Notes under the pieces: generated by a model | The model's database searches: none | What the model was told of the DNA's origin: nothing | The model's input: the letters and a program-made list of their open reading frames with translations, nothing else | Position numbers and translations under genes: made by a program | Assembly (NCBI GenBank): GCA_016868295.1 | Contig: VGHJ01000015.1 | Span: 1 to 54,907 of the forward strand | Reading direction: 5' to 3' | Origin: Betaproteobacteria bacterium | GTDB taxonomy: Bacteria; Pseudomonadota; Gammaproteobacteria; Burkholderiales; Rhodocyclaceae | DNA: 54,907 nt | Shown here: positions 1 through 10,349 of the stretch, in pieces | How positions within the stretch are numbered: the first letter of the stretch is position 1 | Layout of the letters: every line of letters starts with the position of its first letter

Positions 1-95
1 GGGGCGACGAAGACCTTCTGGATGCGCGGCGACTTCGCCAGCCGCCAGGCCAGCGCATGCTCGCGGCCGCCGGAGCCGATGACGAGGAGTTTCAT
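1..95 (-). CDS. purD: Phosphoribosylamine-glycine ligase (GARS), N-terminal fragment
   Basis: Only the first 31 codons lie in the window; the gene runs off the left edge. The translated start [17 protein letters not shown] is the typical N-terminus of PurD, including the GSGGREHAL phosphate-binding loop. PurD joins glycine to phosphoribosylamine in purine synthesis. It follows purH on the same strand, a common pairing. The ATG at 95 sits two bases from the repeat at 98-179, and no Shine-Dalgarno sequence is visible because the repeat occupies that place. The remainder of the protein cannot be assessed. Confidence 0.9.
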   Translation of the reverse strand, partial: MKLLVIGSGGREHALAWRLAKSPRIQKVFVA

Positions 96-97
96 AG

Positions 98-179
98 CAG
101 TTACCAGTTGTCAGTTGCCTGTTGCCAGTCGATGGCGGCGCGGTTTCACTGGCAACCGGCAACCGGTAACGGGCAACTG
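98..179. repeat. Inverted heptamer-array element, copy 1 (purH-purD junction)
   Basis: Two arms of about 31 bases, each made of degenerate 7-bp units (GTTGCCA/GTTGTCA in one arm, TGGCAAC/CGGCAAC in the other), face each other around a 20-base centre and can form a long hairpin. It fills the 88-base gap between purH and purD. Copies 2 and 3 are at 1779-1859 and 41816-41889. Confidence 0.85.
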
Positions 180-183
180 TTTC

Positions 184-1776
184 TCAATGTCGGAAGTGGC
201 GGAAGCCGGTGAACACCATGGCGACGTTCTGTTCGTCCGCTGCGGCGATTACCTCGGCGTCGCGCACCGAGCCGCCGGGCTGGATGACGGCGGTCGCGCC
301 GGCCTTGGCCAGTACGTCGAGGCCGTCGCGGAAGGGGAAGAAGGCGTCCGAGGCGACCACCGAGCCGGCCACCGTCAGGCCGTTGTTCTCGGCCTTGATG
401 GCGGCGATGCGGGCGGAGTCGACGCGGCTCATCTGGCCGGCGCCGACGCCCATGGTCATGCCGTCCTTGCAGTACACGATGGCGTTCGACTTGACGTACT
501 TGGCGACGCGCCAGGCGAAGAGGAGGTCGGTCATTTCCTGCGCCGTCGGCGCGCGCTTGGTCACGACCTTGATGTCGGACTCGCTGATGCGCGCCATGTC
601 GGTCGTCTGCACCAGCAGGCCGCCGCCGACGCGCTTGTAGTCGAAGACGTTGTCGGCGCGGCCTCCTTGTGGAATGGGCACCACCAGCACGCGCAGGTTC
701 TGCTTGGCGGCGAAGACGGCGCGGGCGTCGGCGCTGACCTCGGGGGCGATGATCACTTCGGCGAACTGGCCGGAGACGGCTTCGGCCGTCGCCTTGTCGA
801 TGGCGCAGTTGAAGGCGATGATGCCGCCGAAGGCCGAGGTCGGGTCGGTCTTGAAGGCCTTCCGGTAGGCTTCCAGCGCCGTCGGCGCGACGGCGACGCC
901 GCAGGGATTGGCGTGCTTGACGATGACGCAGGCCGCCGCTGCGTTATTACTTTCGAACGCTTTCACGCATTCCCACGCTGCGTCGGCGTCGGCGATGTTG
1001 TTGTAGGAGAGTTCCTTGCCCTGCAGTTGCGTGTAATTGGCGATGCTGCCGGCGACTGCGACCGGTTCGCGGTAGAACGCCGCCTGCTGGTGCGGGTTCT
1101 CGCCATAGCGCATGGTGTCGACCTTGTCGAAGGCGAGCTGCAGTCGCTCGGGGAAACCCCCCGGCTTGTTGTCGGCGTCGAGGCCGGTCAGCCAGTTGGC
1201 GATGGCGCCATCGTAGCGGGCGGTGTGCGTGAAGGCCTTCTTGGCCAGCGCGAAGCGCATCTGGTACGAGAGCGCACCGCCATGGGCCTTCATCTCCTCG
1301 ATCACCGGCGCGTAGTCCTCGGGATCGGTGACGATGCCGACGCCGCCCGCTTCGTTGCCGTGGTTCTTGGCCGCCGCGCGCACCATGGTCGGTCCGCCGA
1401 TGTCGATGTTCTCGATGGCGTCTTCCAGCGTGCAGTCCTTCTTCGCCACCGTCTGGGCGAAGGGATACAGGTTCACCACCACCAGGTCGATCGGCGGAAT
1501 GTCGTGCTTCTGCATCGTCGCCGCGTGCTCGGCGTTGCCGCGAATGCCGAGGATGCCGCCGTGCACCTTCGGGTGCAGGGTCTTGACGCGGCCGTCGAGC
1601 ATTTCCGGGAAACCGGTGTAGTCGGAGACCTCGGTGACGGGGACGCCCGCTTCGCGCAGCAGCTTGGCGCTGCCGCCGGTGGACAGGATGGTGACGCCGA
1701 ATTCGGCGAGGGCGCGGGCGAAGTCGACGATGCCGCGCTTGTCGGAAACGCTGATGAGAGCCTGGGTGATTTTCAT
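184..1776 (-). CDS. purH: Bifunctional AICAR transformylase / IMP cyclohydrolase
   Basis: This 530-residue protein catalyses the last two steps of IMP synthesis: formylation of AICAR with 10-formyl-THF, then ring closure. The N-terminal cyclohydrolase (MGS-like) domain covers about residues 1-195 and contains [10 protein letters not shown] at 61-70. The transformylase domain follows, with KHANPCGVA at 277-285, whose Lys-His pair is catalytic in this family. Length is normal for the family. The ATG at 1776 was chosen because the protein then begins [13 protein letters not shown], as in homologues; the longer open frame upstream only translates repeat copy 2 and antisense fis. It lies downstream of fis and upstream of purD. 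The repeat touches the start region, so there is no clear ribosome binding site. Confidence 0.97.
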   Translation of the reverse strand: MKITQALISVSDKRGIVDFARALAEFGVTILSTGGSAKLLREAGVPVTEVSDYTGFPEMLDGRVKTLHPKVHGGILGIRGNAEHAATMQKHDIPPIDLVVVNLYPFAQTVAKKDCTLEDAIENIDIGGPTMVRAAAKNHGNEAGGVGIVTDPEDYAPVIEEMKAHGGALSYQMRFALAKKAFTHTARYDGAIANWLTGLDADNKPGGFPERLQLAFDKVDTMRYGENPHQQAAFYREPVAVAGSIANYTQLQGKELSYNNIADADAAWECVKAFESNNAAAACVIVKHANPCGVAVAPTALEAYRKAFKTDPTSAFGGIIAFNCAIDKATAEAVSGQFAEVIIAPEVSADARAVFAAKQNLRVLVVPIPQGGRADNVFDYKRVGGGLLVQTTDMARISESDIKVVTKRAPTAQEMTDLLFAWRVAKYVKSNAIVYCKDGMTMGVGAGQMSRVDSARIAAIKAENNGLTVAGSVVASDAFFPFRDGLDVLAKAGATAVIQPGGSVRDAEVIAAADEQNVAMVFTGFRHFRH

Positions 1777-1778
1777 TT

Positions 1779-1859
1779 CAGTTGCCGGTTGCCAGTTGTC
1801 GGTTGCCAGCATCCGGCACACCGGTTCTCTGGCAACCGGCAACCGGGAACCGGCAACGG
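1779..1859. repeat. Inverted heptamer-array element, copy 2 (fis-purH junction)
   Basis: Same architecture as copy 1: arms at about 1779-1809 and 1829-1859 built of GTTGCCG/GTTGCCA/GTTGTCG units and their complements. It begins three bases upstream of the purH ATG and ends at the fis stop codon, so it occupies the whole intercistronic gap. Confidence 0.85.
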
Positions 1860-2111
1860 TTATAAAAGTTTGTGCTCGACGAGCTTGCGCCGCAGGGTGT
1901 TGCGGTTGATGCCGAGCATGTCGGCGGCCACCGTCTGGTTGCCGTCGGCCTCGCGCATCACCACTTCCAGCATGGGCCGCTCGATGTTGCGCAGGACCAT
2001 GTCGTAGATGGCGCAGGGCTTCTCGCCGTCGAGATCCTTGAAGTAGCGGTCGAGCGAGCGCCGGACGCACTCGGCGATCTCGCTGTGGCCGGGAGTGCTG
2101 GCGCGGCTCAT
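1860..2111 (-). CDS. fis: Fis-family DNA-binding nucleoid protein
   Basis: Small 83-residue protein matching the Fis family. The C-terminal helix-turn-helix is clear at about residues 58-77 ([20 protein letters not shown]), and the N-terminal half forms the dimer core. Fis bends DNA and modulates rRNA promoters, recombination and replication. The gene starts inside the dusB stop codon (ATGA overlap, 2108-2111), the classical dusB-fis arrangement of gamma- and betaproteobacteria, so the two are translationally coupled. Directly downstream lies a repeat element and then purH. Confidence 0.95.
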   Translation of the reverse strand: MSRASTPGHSEIAECVRRSLDRYFKDLDGEKPCAIYDMVLRNIERPMLEVVMREADGNQTVAADMLGINRNTLRRKLVEHKLL

Positions 2112-3115
2112 GCTGCAAGTTCCTCGAGGTAGTAGAGACGATCGTTCTGCGCGGCGAGGTCGAGGAAGAATTCATCGACCGCGGCGAGTTGCGCGTCGAT
2201 CGTCGGCAACTGGTTCATGGCGTGGCGGAACTGGGCCGAGCCGGCCAGGCCCTTGGTGTACCAGGAGATATGCTTGCGCGCGACGCGCACACCGGTTTGC
2301 GTGCCGTAGAAGGCGTAGAGCTCGGCGAGGTGGCCGCGCAGCACGCGGTGGATCTCGTCGACGCGCGGCGGCGGCAGTTTCTCGCCGGTGGCGAGAAAGT
2401 GCTCGATCTCGCGGAAGATCCACGGCCGGCCCTGGGCGGCGCGGCCGATCATGAGGGCGTCGGCGCCGGTGGCGTCGAGCACTCGCTTCGCCTTTTCCGG
2501 CGAGGTGATGTCGCCGTTGGCGATGACGGGAATGCGCGCCGCGGCCTTCACCGCGGCGATGGTTTCGTATTCGGCGTCGCCGGTGTAGCCGCAGGCGCGC
2601 GTGCGGCCATGGATCGCCAGGGCGCGGATGCCGGCGCTTTCGGCGACCTTCAGGATCGACAGCGCATTCCGGTTCGATTTGTCCCAGCCGGTGCGAATCT
2701 TCAGCGTGACGGGTATATCGACAGCGCCGACGACGGCGTCGAGGATGCGCCCCACCAGCGGCTCGTTCTGCAGCAAGGCCGAGCCGGCCATGACGTTGCA
2801 GACCTTCTTCGCCGGGCAGCCCATGTTGATGTCGATGATCTGCGCGCCGTGATCGACGTTGTAGCGGGCGGCCTCGGCCATCATGGCCGGATCGGCGCCG
2901 GCGATCTGCACCGAGACCGGCTGAACTTCGCCCTCGTGGTTGGCGCGGCGCTTCGTCTTGGCGCTGCCGTAGAGCAGGGAATTGGAGGTGACCATCTCCG
3001 ACACGGCGAGGCCGGCCCCCATCTGCTTGCACAACTGGCGGAAGGGGCGGTCGGTGACCCCGGCCATGGGCGCGACGAACAGATTGTTGCGTAGCGTGTA
3101 GCCGGCGAAGTGCAT
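2108..3115 (-). CDS. dusB: tRNA-dihydrouridine synthase B
   Basis: FMN-dependent enzyme that reduces uridine to dihydrouridine in tRNA. The start at 3115 gives [26 protein letters not shown] in pattern, which aligns with the known DusB N-terminus; the open frame upstream of it has no family similarity. The proton-donating cysteine is at residue 100 in [11 protein letters not shown]. The FMN-binding TIM-barrel signatures ([28 protein letters not shown]) are all present. Length of 335 residues is normal. It is the first gene of a probable dusB-fis-purH-purD transcript, with a promoter and palindrome just upstream. Confidence 0.96.
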   Translation of the reverse strand: MHFAGYTLRNNLFVAPMAGVTDRPFRQLCKQMGAGLAVSEMVTSNSLLYGSAKTKRRANHEGEVQPVSVQIAGADPAMMAEAARYNVDHGAQIIDINMGCPAKKVCNVMAGSALLQNEPLVGRILDAVVGAVDIPVTLKIRTGWDKSNRNALSILKVAESAGIRALAIHGRTRACGYTGDAEYETIAAVKAAARIPVIANGDITSPEKAKRVLDATGADALMIGRAAQGRPWIFREIEHFLATGEKLPPPRVDEIHRVLRGHLAELYAFYGTQTGVRVARKHISWYTKGLAGSAQFRHAMNQLPTIDAQLAAVDEFFLDLAAQNDRLYYLEELAA

Positions 3116-3149
3116 CGGGCGCTCTGTATTTCGGGGAGATCGGGAAGGC

Positions 3150-3170
3150 GCGAATTGTAACCCAATTCGC
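3150..3170 (-). promoter_or_regulatory. Palindrome over putative dusB-fis promoter
   Basis: GCGAATTG and CAATTCGC form a perfect 8-bp inverted repeat with a 5-base spacer. On the minus strand a -10-like TACAAT (3154-3159) lies inside it, about 35 bases upstream of the dusB ATG. This could be an operator for the dusB-fis operon. The -35 match is weak. Confidence 0.4.
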
Positions 3171-3227
3171 AGCCCCCCGGCATCAACTGTGGCGCAACAG
3201 AGGAGCGAGGTTTTTTTATCGTGATAC

Positions 3228-4364
3228 TTACCAGCCACGGGCGCCGAAAATCATGCGCCGCGCAAGAAAGCGGCGCACGGCGGGCAGCAGGTCGAGCGCC
3301 AGCAGGCCGGCGCCGCGCGCATGGGCCGAGAAGTCGTCGCGCAGCCCGAAGATCCGCACCAGACCGTCTGTGAAGCTGATGGCGCTGCGCCGGTCCAGTT
3401 GCCGCGCCGCGGTATGGCGCGCCAGCAATGCGGCGTCGCCGCAATCGCCGGAGTGCGCTTGCAGCAGGCGAGCCAGTTGCATCCCGTCGCGCAGCGCCAG
3501 ATTGAAACCCTGGCCGGCAACCGGATGCAGTGTCTGCGCGGCATTGCCGAGCCAGACGGCGCGATTGCCGACCGGTGTTTGCCGATAGCGCAGGCCGAGC
3601 GGGAAGGCAGCACGCCGGTCCGCCGCGATGAAATCGAGCCGTCCGGAAAAAATGTCGTGCAGGCGCGACAGGAAGGCAGGCTCGTCGAGCGCGAGCAATG
3701 CGGCGGCCTCCTCCTCCGGCACCGTCCATACCAGGGCATGGCGGTCGGCGAGCGGCAGCAGCGCGACCGGCCCGGCCGGCGTGAAGCGCTCGTAGGCGAG
3801 GCCGGCCGGCGATTGGCGCACCTGCACGCTGGCGACGACGGCCTGCTGGCCGTAGTCGCGGCGGACGACGTCCCGTTCCGCGCTGACCGCGCCTTCCGCC
3901 CAGGCGATCAGTTGCGCCGCGACGTCATCATGACCAAGCGGCGTGATGCAGTGCAGGCGGGCCTGCGCCGCGCCGCTCTCCGTGGCGGACACGCCCGTCT
4001 CATGACGGATCGTCACGCCGACGGCGGCGCAGGCCTGCGCGAGCGCGTCGCCCACCTTGCCGGCTTCTGCGACATAGCCGAGCGCAGGCACGCCGGCTTC
4101 ACGCGCCTCGATCAGCGTGCGACCGAGATGGCCCTGCTGCGAGACATGAATGGTCGAAATGGGCGTGGCGCCGATTGCCGACCAGGCGCCGAGGCGCTCG
4201 AGGATCTGCCGCGTACCGTGGGAGAGGGCGAGCACACGGCGGTCCTCGCGCAGCGCGCCTTCCGCGCGGGCGTCGAGCACGGCGCAGTCGATGCCGGCAT
4301 GTTGCAGCATGAGCGCGAGAGACAGGCCAACCGGCCCCCCGCCAACGATGGCGACGGGAAGCAT
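3228..4364 (-). CDS. ubiH: FAD-dependent ubiquinone-biosynthesis hydroxylase (UbiH/UbiF/VisC family)
   Basis: Class A flavin monooxygenase of 378 residues that probably hydroxylates a ring position of the ubiquinone precursor. The Rossmann FAD motif GGGPVGLSLALML is at residues 8-20, a family EDRRVLALSHG segment follows, and the second FAD motif GNAAQTLHPVAGQGFNLALRD-like stretch is near residue 270. Start at 4364 overlaps the pepP stop by one base (TGATG), giving coupling; pepP-ubiH is a common pair in proteobacteria. Which ring position it modifies cannot be decided from sequence alone, so UbiF or UbiI are alternatives. Confidence 0.9.
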   Translation of the reverse strand: MLPVAIVGGGPVGLSLALMLQHAGIDCAVLDARAEGALREDRRVLALSHGTRQILERLGAWSAIGATPISTIHVSQQGHLGRTLIEAREAGVPALGYVAEAGKVGDALAQACAAVGVTIRHETGVSATESGAAQARLHCITPLGHDDVAAQLIAWAEGAVSAERDVVRRDYGQQAVVASVQVRQSPAGLAYERFTPAGPVALLPLADRHALVWTVPEEEAAALLALDEPAFLSRLHDIFSGRLDFIAADRRAAFPLGLRYRQTPVGNRAVWLGNAAQTLHPVAGQGFNLALRDGMQLARLLQAHSGDCGDAALLARHTAARQLDRRSAISFTDGLVRIFGLRDDFSAHARGAGLLALDLLPAVRRFLARRMIFGARGW

Positions 4365-5668
4365 CAGTCGCGCAGCGCCATCAGCGCCTCGATGTCGCTG
4401 ACGGATTTGGGCGCGGCGTCGGTGAGGATCTCGCAGCCGTCGGCGGTGACGAGGGCGTTGTCCTCGATGCGGATGCCGATGTTCCACAGCGCCTGCGGCA
4501 CGTCGTCGGCAGCGCGGATGTAGCAGCCCGGCTCGACGGTGAGCGTCATCCCGGCGGCGAGCGGCCGCCATTTGTCGCCGACCTTGTACTCGCCGGCGTC
4601 GTGCACGTCCATGCCGAGCCAGTGGCCGGTGCGGTGCATGTAGAAGCGGCGATAGGCGCCGGATTCGATGACACCATCGAGGTTGCCGGTGAGGAGCCTG
4701 AGATCCAGCATGCCCTGCGCCAGCACGCGCACGGCCGCTTCGTGCGGCGCGTCCCAAGGCTGGCCCGGCCGGATCTGCGCGATGGCCGCGTCCTGGGCGG
4801 CGAGGACGAGCTGGTAGACATCGCGCTGCGCCGGCGAGAACTTTCCGCTCACGGGAAAGGTGCGCGTGATGTCGGCGGCGTAGGAGTCGACCTCGCAGCC
4901 GGCATCGATCAGCAGCAGATCGCCGTCCCGCAGGGACTGACTATTGCCGACGTAGTGCAGCACGCAGGCGTTGGCGCCGCCGGCGACGATGGGCGAATAG
5001 GCCGGCGCCTGCGCGCCGCTGCGGCGGAACTCGTGCATCAGCTCCGCCTCGACCTCGTATTCGAAGCGGCCGGGCGCCGTGGCGCGCATGGCGCGGCGAT
5101 GCGCCGCGGCGGAGATGCCTGCGGCACGGCGCATGTCGGCGATCTCGTGCGCGTCCTTGACGAGGCGCATCTCGTCGAGCTCGACGCGCACGTCGCGGAT
5201 CTCGGCCGGCGCGTGCGTGCCGCCGCGCACGTTGGCGCGCACGCGGTTGAGCGCGGCGACGACGCGGTCGTCCCAGCCGGCGTCGTGTCCCATCGAGTAG
5301 TGCAGTGCGGGCTGGCCGGCGAGCAGATCGGCGAGCTTTTCATCCAGGCTGCCGATGGGAAAGGCCTCGTCGAAGCGGAAGGCTTCGCGCGCCGCCTCGG
5401 GTCCGTGGCGGAAGCCGTCCCAGACTTCCCTTTCGGCATCCTTCTCGCGGCAGAAGAGCAGGGCGCGCGGCGCGTCGCCGGCGACCAGCACGACGCAGGC
5501 TTCCGGCTCCGCAAAGCCGGAAAGGTAGTAGAAATAGCTGTCGTGCCGATAAGGGTAGTGCGAGTCGCGGTTGCGCACGCGCTCGGGGGCGGTCGGGACT
5601 ACCGCGATGCCGCGACCCATGGTCCGCAGGAGGCGGGCGCGGCGGTCGACGAAGGCCTGGATGTCCAC
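4364..5668 (-). CDS. pepP: Xaa-Pro aminopeptidase P
   Basis: Dinuclear-metal cytosolic peptidase that removes an N-terminal residue preceding proline. The 434-residue protein has the N-terminal AMP_N domain (about 1-170) and the pita-bread catalytic domain. Metal ligands are visible in LLIDAGCEVDSYAADITRTF (two Asp), HRTGHWLGMDVHD (His), LTVEPGCYI (Glu) and IRIEDNALVT (Glu). The start is GTG at 5668, giving MDIQAFVDRRARLL as in homologues. It is coupled to ubiH downstream. One copy of the 24-bp motif lies inside it (4922-4945), encoding part of NSQSLRDG. Confidence 0.95.
   Translation of the reverse strand: MDIQAFVDRRARLLRTMGRGIAVVPTAPERVRNRDSHYPYRHDSYFYYLSGFAEPEACVVLVAGDAPRALLFCREKDAEREVWDGFRHGPEAAREAFRFDEAFPIGSLDEKLADLLAGQPALHYSMGHDAGWDDRVVAALNRVRANVRGGTHAPAEIRDVRVELDEMRLVKDAHEIADMRRAAGISAAAHRRAMRATAPGRFEYEVEAELMHEFRRSGAQAPAYSPIVAGGANACVLHYVGNSQSLRDGDLLLIDAGCEVDSYAADITRTFPVSGKFSPAQRDVYQLVLAAQDAAIAQIRPGQPWDAPHEAAVRVLAQGMLDLRLLTGNLDGVIESGAYRRFYMHRTGHWLGMDVHDAGEYKVGDKWRPLAAGMTLTVEPGCYIRAADDVPQALWNIGIRIEDNALVTADGCEILTDAAPKSVSDIEALMALRD
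4922..4945 (-). repeat. 24-bp bipartite motif, copy 1 (inside pepP)
   Basis: GCCGT (4922-4926), eight bases, then GACTGACT and ATT. On the minus strand it reads AAT-AGTCAGTC-N8-ACGGC. It lies in pepP coding sequence and uses AGT and CAG TCC codons atypical of the GC-rich surroundings. Confidence 0.75.
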
Positions 5669-5699
5669 TGGCTGAAACCGGTCGTTGAGGTTGAAACGA

Positions 5700-7378
<1,679 letters not shown>

Positions 7379-7418
7379 CGAGGTTCTAACGGGGCGACCA
7401 GTAATGATAAACTGCCGA

Positions 7419-7427
7419 ATTCTAGCA
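7419..7427 (-). promoter_or_regulatory. Putative extended -10 for amgK-murU
   Basis: The minus strand reads TGCTAGAAT, an extended -10 match, 41 bases upstream of the amgK start in the 106-base divergent region with lptD. No good -35 was found. No clear lptD promoter was seen on the plus strand. Confidence 0.3.
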
Positions 7428-7484
7428 CCCGTGTCGAACCGGCTTTCCTGACAACCCATCGGCAAACAACTACGAATCCCAGTC

Positions 7485-10328
7485 ATGCACGCCGCGGCGC
7501 GCCTCGCTCTTGTTTTCGCTCTCGGTTTGCCCGGCCTGCTGCCGGCGGCCGAGAGCCTGCCGCCGCTGCGCGTCGACCCCGCTCTGATCGGGGGGGTGCG
7601 CAAACCGGCGCCTGAGCGTGCGCCGCCACCTGCCGCCCCGCCCGCCCAGACGCCGCCGCACCAGGCGCAGCCGGTGGTGCGTGAGGAGCCCGTCAAGCTG
7701 GTCCAGCCCGATAGCGCGCCCGCCAAACCGGCGGTGATTGCCACCGACAAGAAGGCAGAGAAGGAGGCAGCGCGTCCGCCGGAGGCCGCTCCGGCCAGGC
7801 CGACCTCGGTTGCGTCGGATAAGCCGGACAGCAGAACTGGCGTGTCTGCACCGAAACCCGATCGCGCGCCGACAACGGTCAAGGCGCCGCCGGTCGAAAA
7901 GAGGATCGACCCAGCGGACGTTCCGACCCAGCCGCCCCAGGTGGCCGAGCAGCCCGCGCTGGCGCCGCTTTATTCGGCGCATGCCGAGGCCGGCCTGCTG
8001 CCGGCGCTGCGGCCGGCCGAAGGCCTGTCGGCCCATGCGGTGGACAAGAATGCTCCCTATCCGACATTCATTGCCGCCTCCCGCATCGACGGACGCAACG
8101 ACAACGAGATCGTGGCCGAGGGTGATGCCGAGCTGCGCAAGACGAATACCAGCCTGAGCGCGGACCGGATGACCTACTGGAAAGCGGAGGACGAACTGGA
8201 GGCGGCCGGCAATGTGCGCTACAGCAAGGACGCCGAGCGAATCTCAGGCCCCAAGATGCGGCTGAACATGACCGACAACACCGGCTTCTTCGAGCAGCCG
8301 GAGTACTCGATCACGCGGCCGGCCAAGGTGGACAAACGAATCAACCCGATGTTGCTCGTCGAGGGTGGGGTGCAGGCGGGCAAGAACATGCCCTCGTTCC
8401 TGCAAAGAGAGAAGGCGGACAAGCCGGTCGTGACGGTCGTGGCCGGCGAGGTGGTCGAAGGGGATCACAAGCTGACCACTGCATCCGGCAGGGCGAGCCT
8501 GATCGAATTCCAGGGCGAGAACCGCATGCGCCTGAGCAATGCCACCTACACGACCTGTACGGCGGACGATCCGGCCTGGTATGCCAAGGCGGCCGAGCTC
8601 AACCTCGACTACGACCGGGAAGTGGGGGAGGCGCGCGAGGCCCAGGTGGTGTTCAAGGATACGACGCTGTTCTATTCCCCGTGGCTCAGCTTTTCGCTCA
8701 ACAACAAGCGCAAGTCGGGTTTCCTGGCTCCGACGCTTGGCATGAGTTCCAAGTCGGGCATCGAACTGACCGTCCCCTACTACTGGGATATCGCGCCCAA
8801 CATGGACTTGACCGTGGCGCCGCACCTGATGACAAAGCGTGGCGTGCAGTTCAATACCGACTTTCGCTATCTGACGCAAGCGCACCGCGGGCTGACCCAT
8901 GTCGAGTGGCTGCCGGACGACCGTCTGGCCGACAGGTCGCGGTACGGTTACTCGCTGCTCCATACATACATCAACCCTAATCTCGGCCTGAGCGGACTAC
9001 TGAACGTGAACGGGGTGTCGGATGGCAATTACTTCCGCGACCTGAGCACACGCATAACCCAGGCGGCGCAGGGAAACCTGCTGAGGCAGGGCGTGCTGAG
9101 CTATGGCGGCGGCTGGTGGTCGGCATCGGCCAACCTGCAGTACTACCAGACGCTGCAGGATCCGGCCAACCCGATCACCAAGCCGTACGAAAGAAAGCCG
9201 CAGCTCACCCTGGTGGCCAACCGGCCGGAATTCCTCGGAGGCACCGCCTTCGCGTTCAACGGGGAATGGGTGAATTTCGAGCACCCCACGCAGGATACCG
9301 CGAAGCGGCTTTCCTTCTATCCGAGGCTGTCGCTGCCGCTACAGGGCGCGGCCTGGTACATCACGTCGAAAATTGGCATGCATTTCTCCCGCTACGACAT
9401 CGATCGCAGAACGAGCACGGGTCCGGATACCGTGGTGCGCAATCTGCCCATCTTCAGCCTCGATGCCGGCGTTGCCTTCGAGCGGGAATTCGCCTGGTTC
9501 GGCAGGAATCTGGCGCAGACCCTGGAGCCGAGACTGTATTACCTCCTCATCCCGCAGCGCACGCAGAACAACATCCCGATATTCGACACGGCCCAAGCGG
9601 ATTTCAATTTCGCCACGATCTTCTCGGACCACGTCTACTCCGGCATCGACCGGATTGCCGATGCCAACGCGATCACGGCCGCGCTCACCTCGCGCCTGGT
9701 CGACCCCGGGACGGGCGAGGAGTATGTGCGCGGCATGGTCGGCCAGCGCTACTATTTTGCGCAGCAGCACGTCACGCTGCCGGGAGAACCGGCGCGACCG
9801 GGCGGCGCCTACGACTTCCTGGCCGCCCTGTCGGGACGCCTGATGCCGAAGACCTATGCCGATGTCGCCTGGCAATACGACCCGCGCGGCGGCGAGACCG
9901 AGCGCTTCGTCATCGGCGGGCGCTGGCAGCCCGAGGTCGCCAAGGTGCTCAATGCCAGCTTCCGCTATACACGTGACCATTCGTATGTCGGCGGCACGGC
10001 CGGCATCAAGCAGGTGGACCTCTCCGGCCAGTGGCCGCTGGGACGGGGCTGGTACGGCGTCGGACGCTTCAATTACTCGCTGCGCGACAGCAAGCTCGTC
10101 GAGGCGATTGCCGGACTCGAATACAACGGCGGCTGCTGGGTCGGGCGCGCCGTCCTGCAGCGCTACGCCACCTCGACGGGCGACACGAATACCGCCTTCT
10201 TCGTCCAGTTGGAGCTCAATGACTTCTCCAGCATCGGCTCCAACCCGATCCAGATGCTGGCGCGCCGTATTCCAGGCTACGGCCGGATCAACCAGCTGGC
10301 CTCCGACCCCGTGTTCGGCTATGAATAA
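7485..10328 (+). CDS. lptD: LPS-assembly outer-membrane protein LptD, with long proline-rich N-terminal insert
   Basis: LptD forms the outer-membrane barrel that, with LptE, inserts lipopolysaccharide. It has a signal peptide (about 1-22), a low-complexity Pro/Ala/Lys-rich stretch (about 25-170), an OstA/LptA-like jellyroll (about 195-360, from NDNEIVAEGDAELR), then the barrel, whose NNKRKSGFLAPTLG hallmark starts near 405. At 947 residues it is well over 100 longer than usual. Only two cysteines are present, near residues 358 (TTCTADD) and 884 (GGCWVG), so just one disulfide between jellyroll and barrel is possible; Escherichia coli LptD has four cysteines. It heads lptD-surA-pdxA-rsmA, a conserved order. 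Confidence 0.96.
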   Translation: MHAAARLALVFALGLPGLLPAAESLPPLRVDPALIGGVRKPAPERAPPPAAPPAQTPPHQAQPVVREEPVKLVQPDSAPAKPAVIATDKKAEKEAARPPEAAPARPTSVASDKPDSRTGVSAPKPDRAPTTVKAPPVEKRIDPADVPTQPPQVAEQPALAPLYSAHAEAGLLPALRPAEGLSAHAVDKNAPYPTFIAASRIDGRNDNEIVAEGDAELRKTNTSLSADRMTYWKAEDELEAAGNVRYSKDAERISGPKMRLNMTDNTGFFEQPEYSITRPAKVDKRINPMLLVEGGVQAGKNMPSFLQREKADKPVVTVVAGEVVEGDHKLTTASGRASLIEFQGENRMRLSNATYTTCTADDPAWYAKAAELNLDYDREVGEAREAQVVFKDTTLFYSPWLSFSLNNKRKSGFLAPTLGMSSKSGIELTVPYYWDIAPNMDLTVAPHLMTKRGVQFNTDFRYLTQAHRGLTHVEWLPDDRLADRSRYGYSLLHTYINPNLGLSGLLNVNGVSDGNYFRDLSTRITQAAQGNLLRQGVLSYGGGWWSASANLQYYQTLQDPANPITKPYERKPQLTLVANRPEFLGGTAFAFNGEWVNFEHPTQDTAKRLSFYPRLSLPLQGAAWYITSKIGMHFSRYDIDRRTSTGPDTVVRNLPIFSLDAGVAFEREFAWFGRNLAQTLEPRLYYLLIPQRTQNNIPIFDTAQADFNFATIFSDHVYSGIDRIADANAITAALTSRLVDPGTGEEYVRGMVGQRYYFAQQHVTLPGEPARPGGAYDFLAALSGRLMPKTYADVAWQYDPRGGETERFVIGGRWQPEVAKVLNASFRYTRDHSYVGGTAGIKQVDLSGQWPLGRGWYGVGRFNYSLRDSKLVEAIAGLEYNGGCWVGRAVLQRYATSTGDTNTAFFVQLELNDFSSIGSNPIQMLARRIPGYGRINQLASDPVFGYE

Positions 10329-10349
10329 AAATCTCATCGGGGAGTCCGC

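Noticed and set aside
98-179. CRISPR-like or transposon terminal repeats at the heptamer elements
   Set aside because: There are no spacers or regular unit-spacer pattern, no transposase, and no target-site duplication that I could see.
22-2007. Long plus-strand open frame of 661 codons opposite purH
   Set aside because: It is a shadow of purH in GC-rich DNA; its translation is compositionally biased (Gly/Val/Asp/Arg) with no family signature, and it runs through two repeats.
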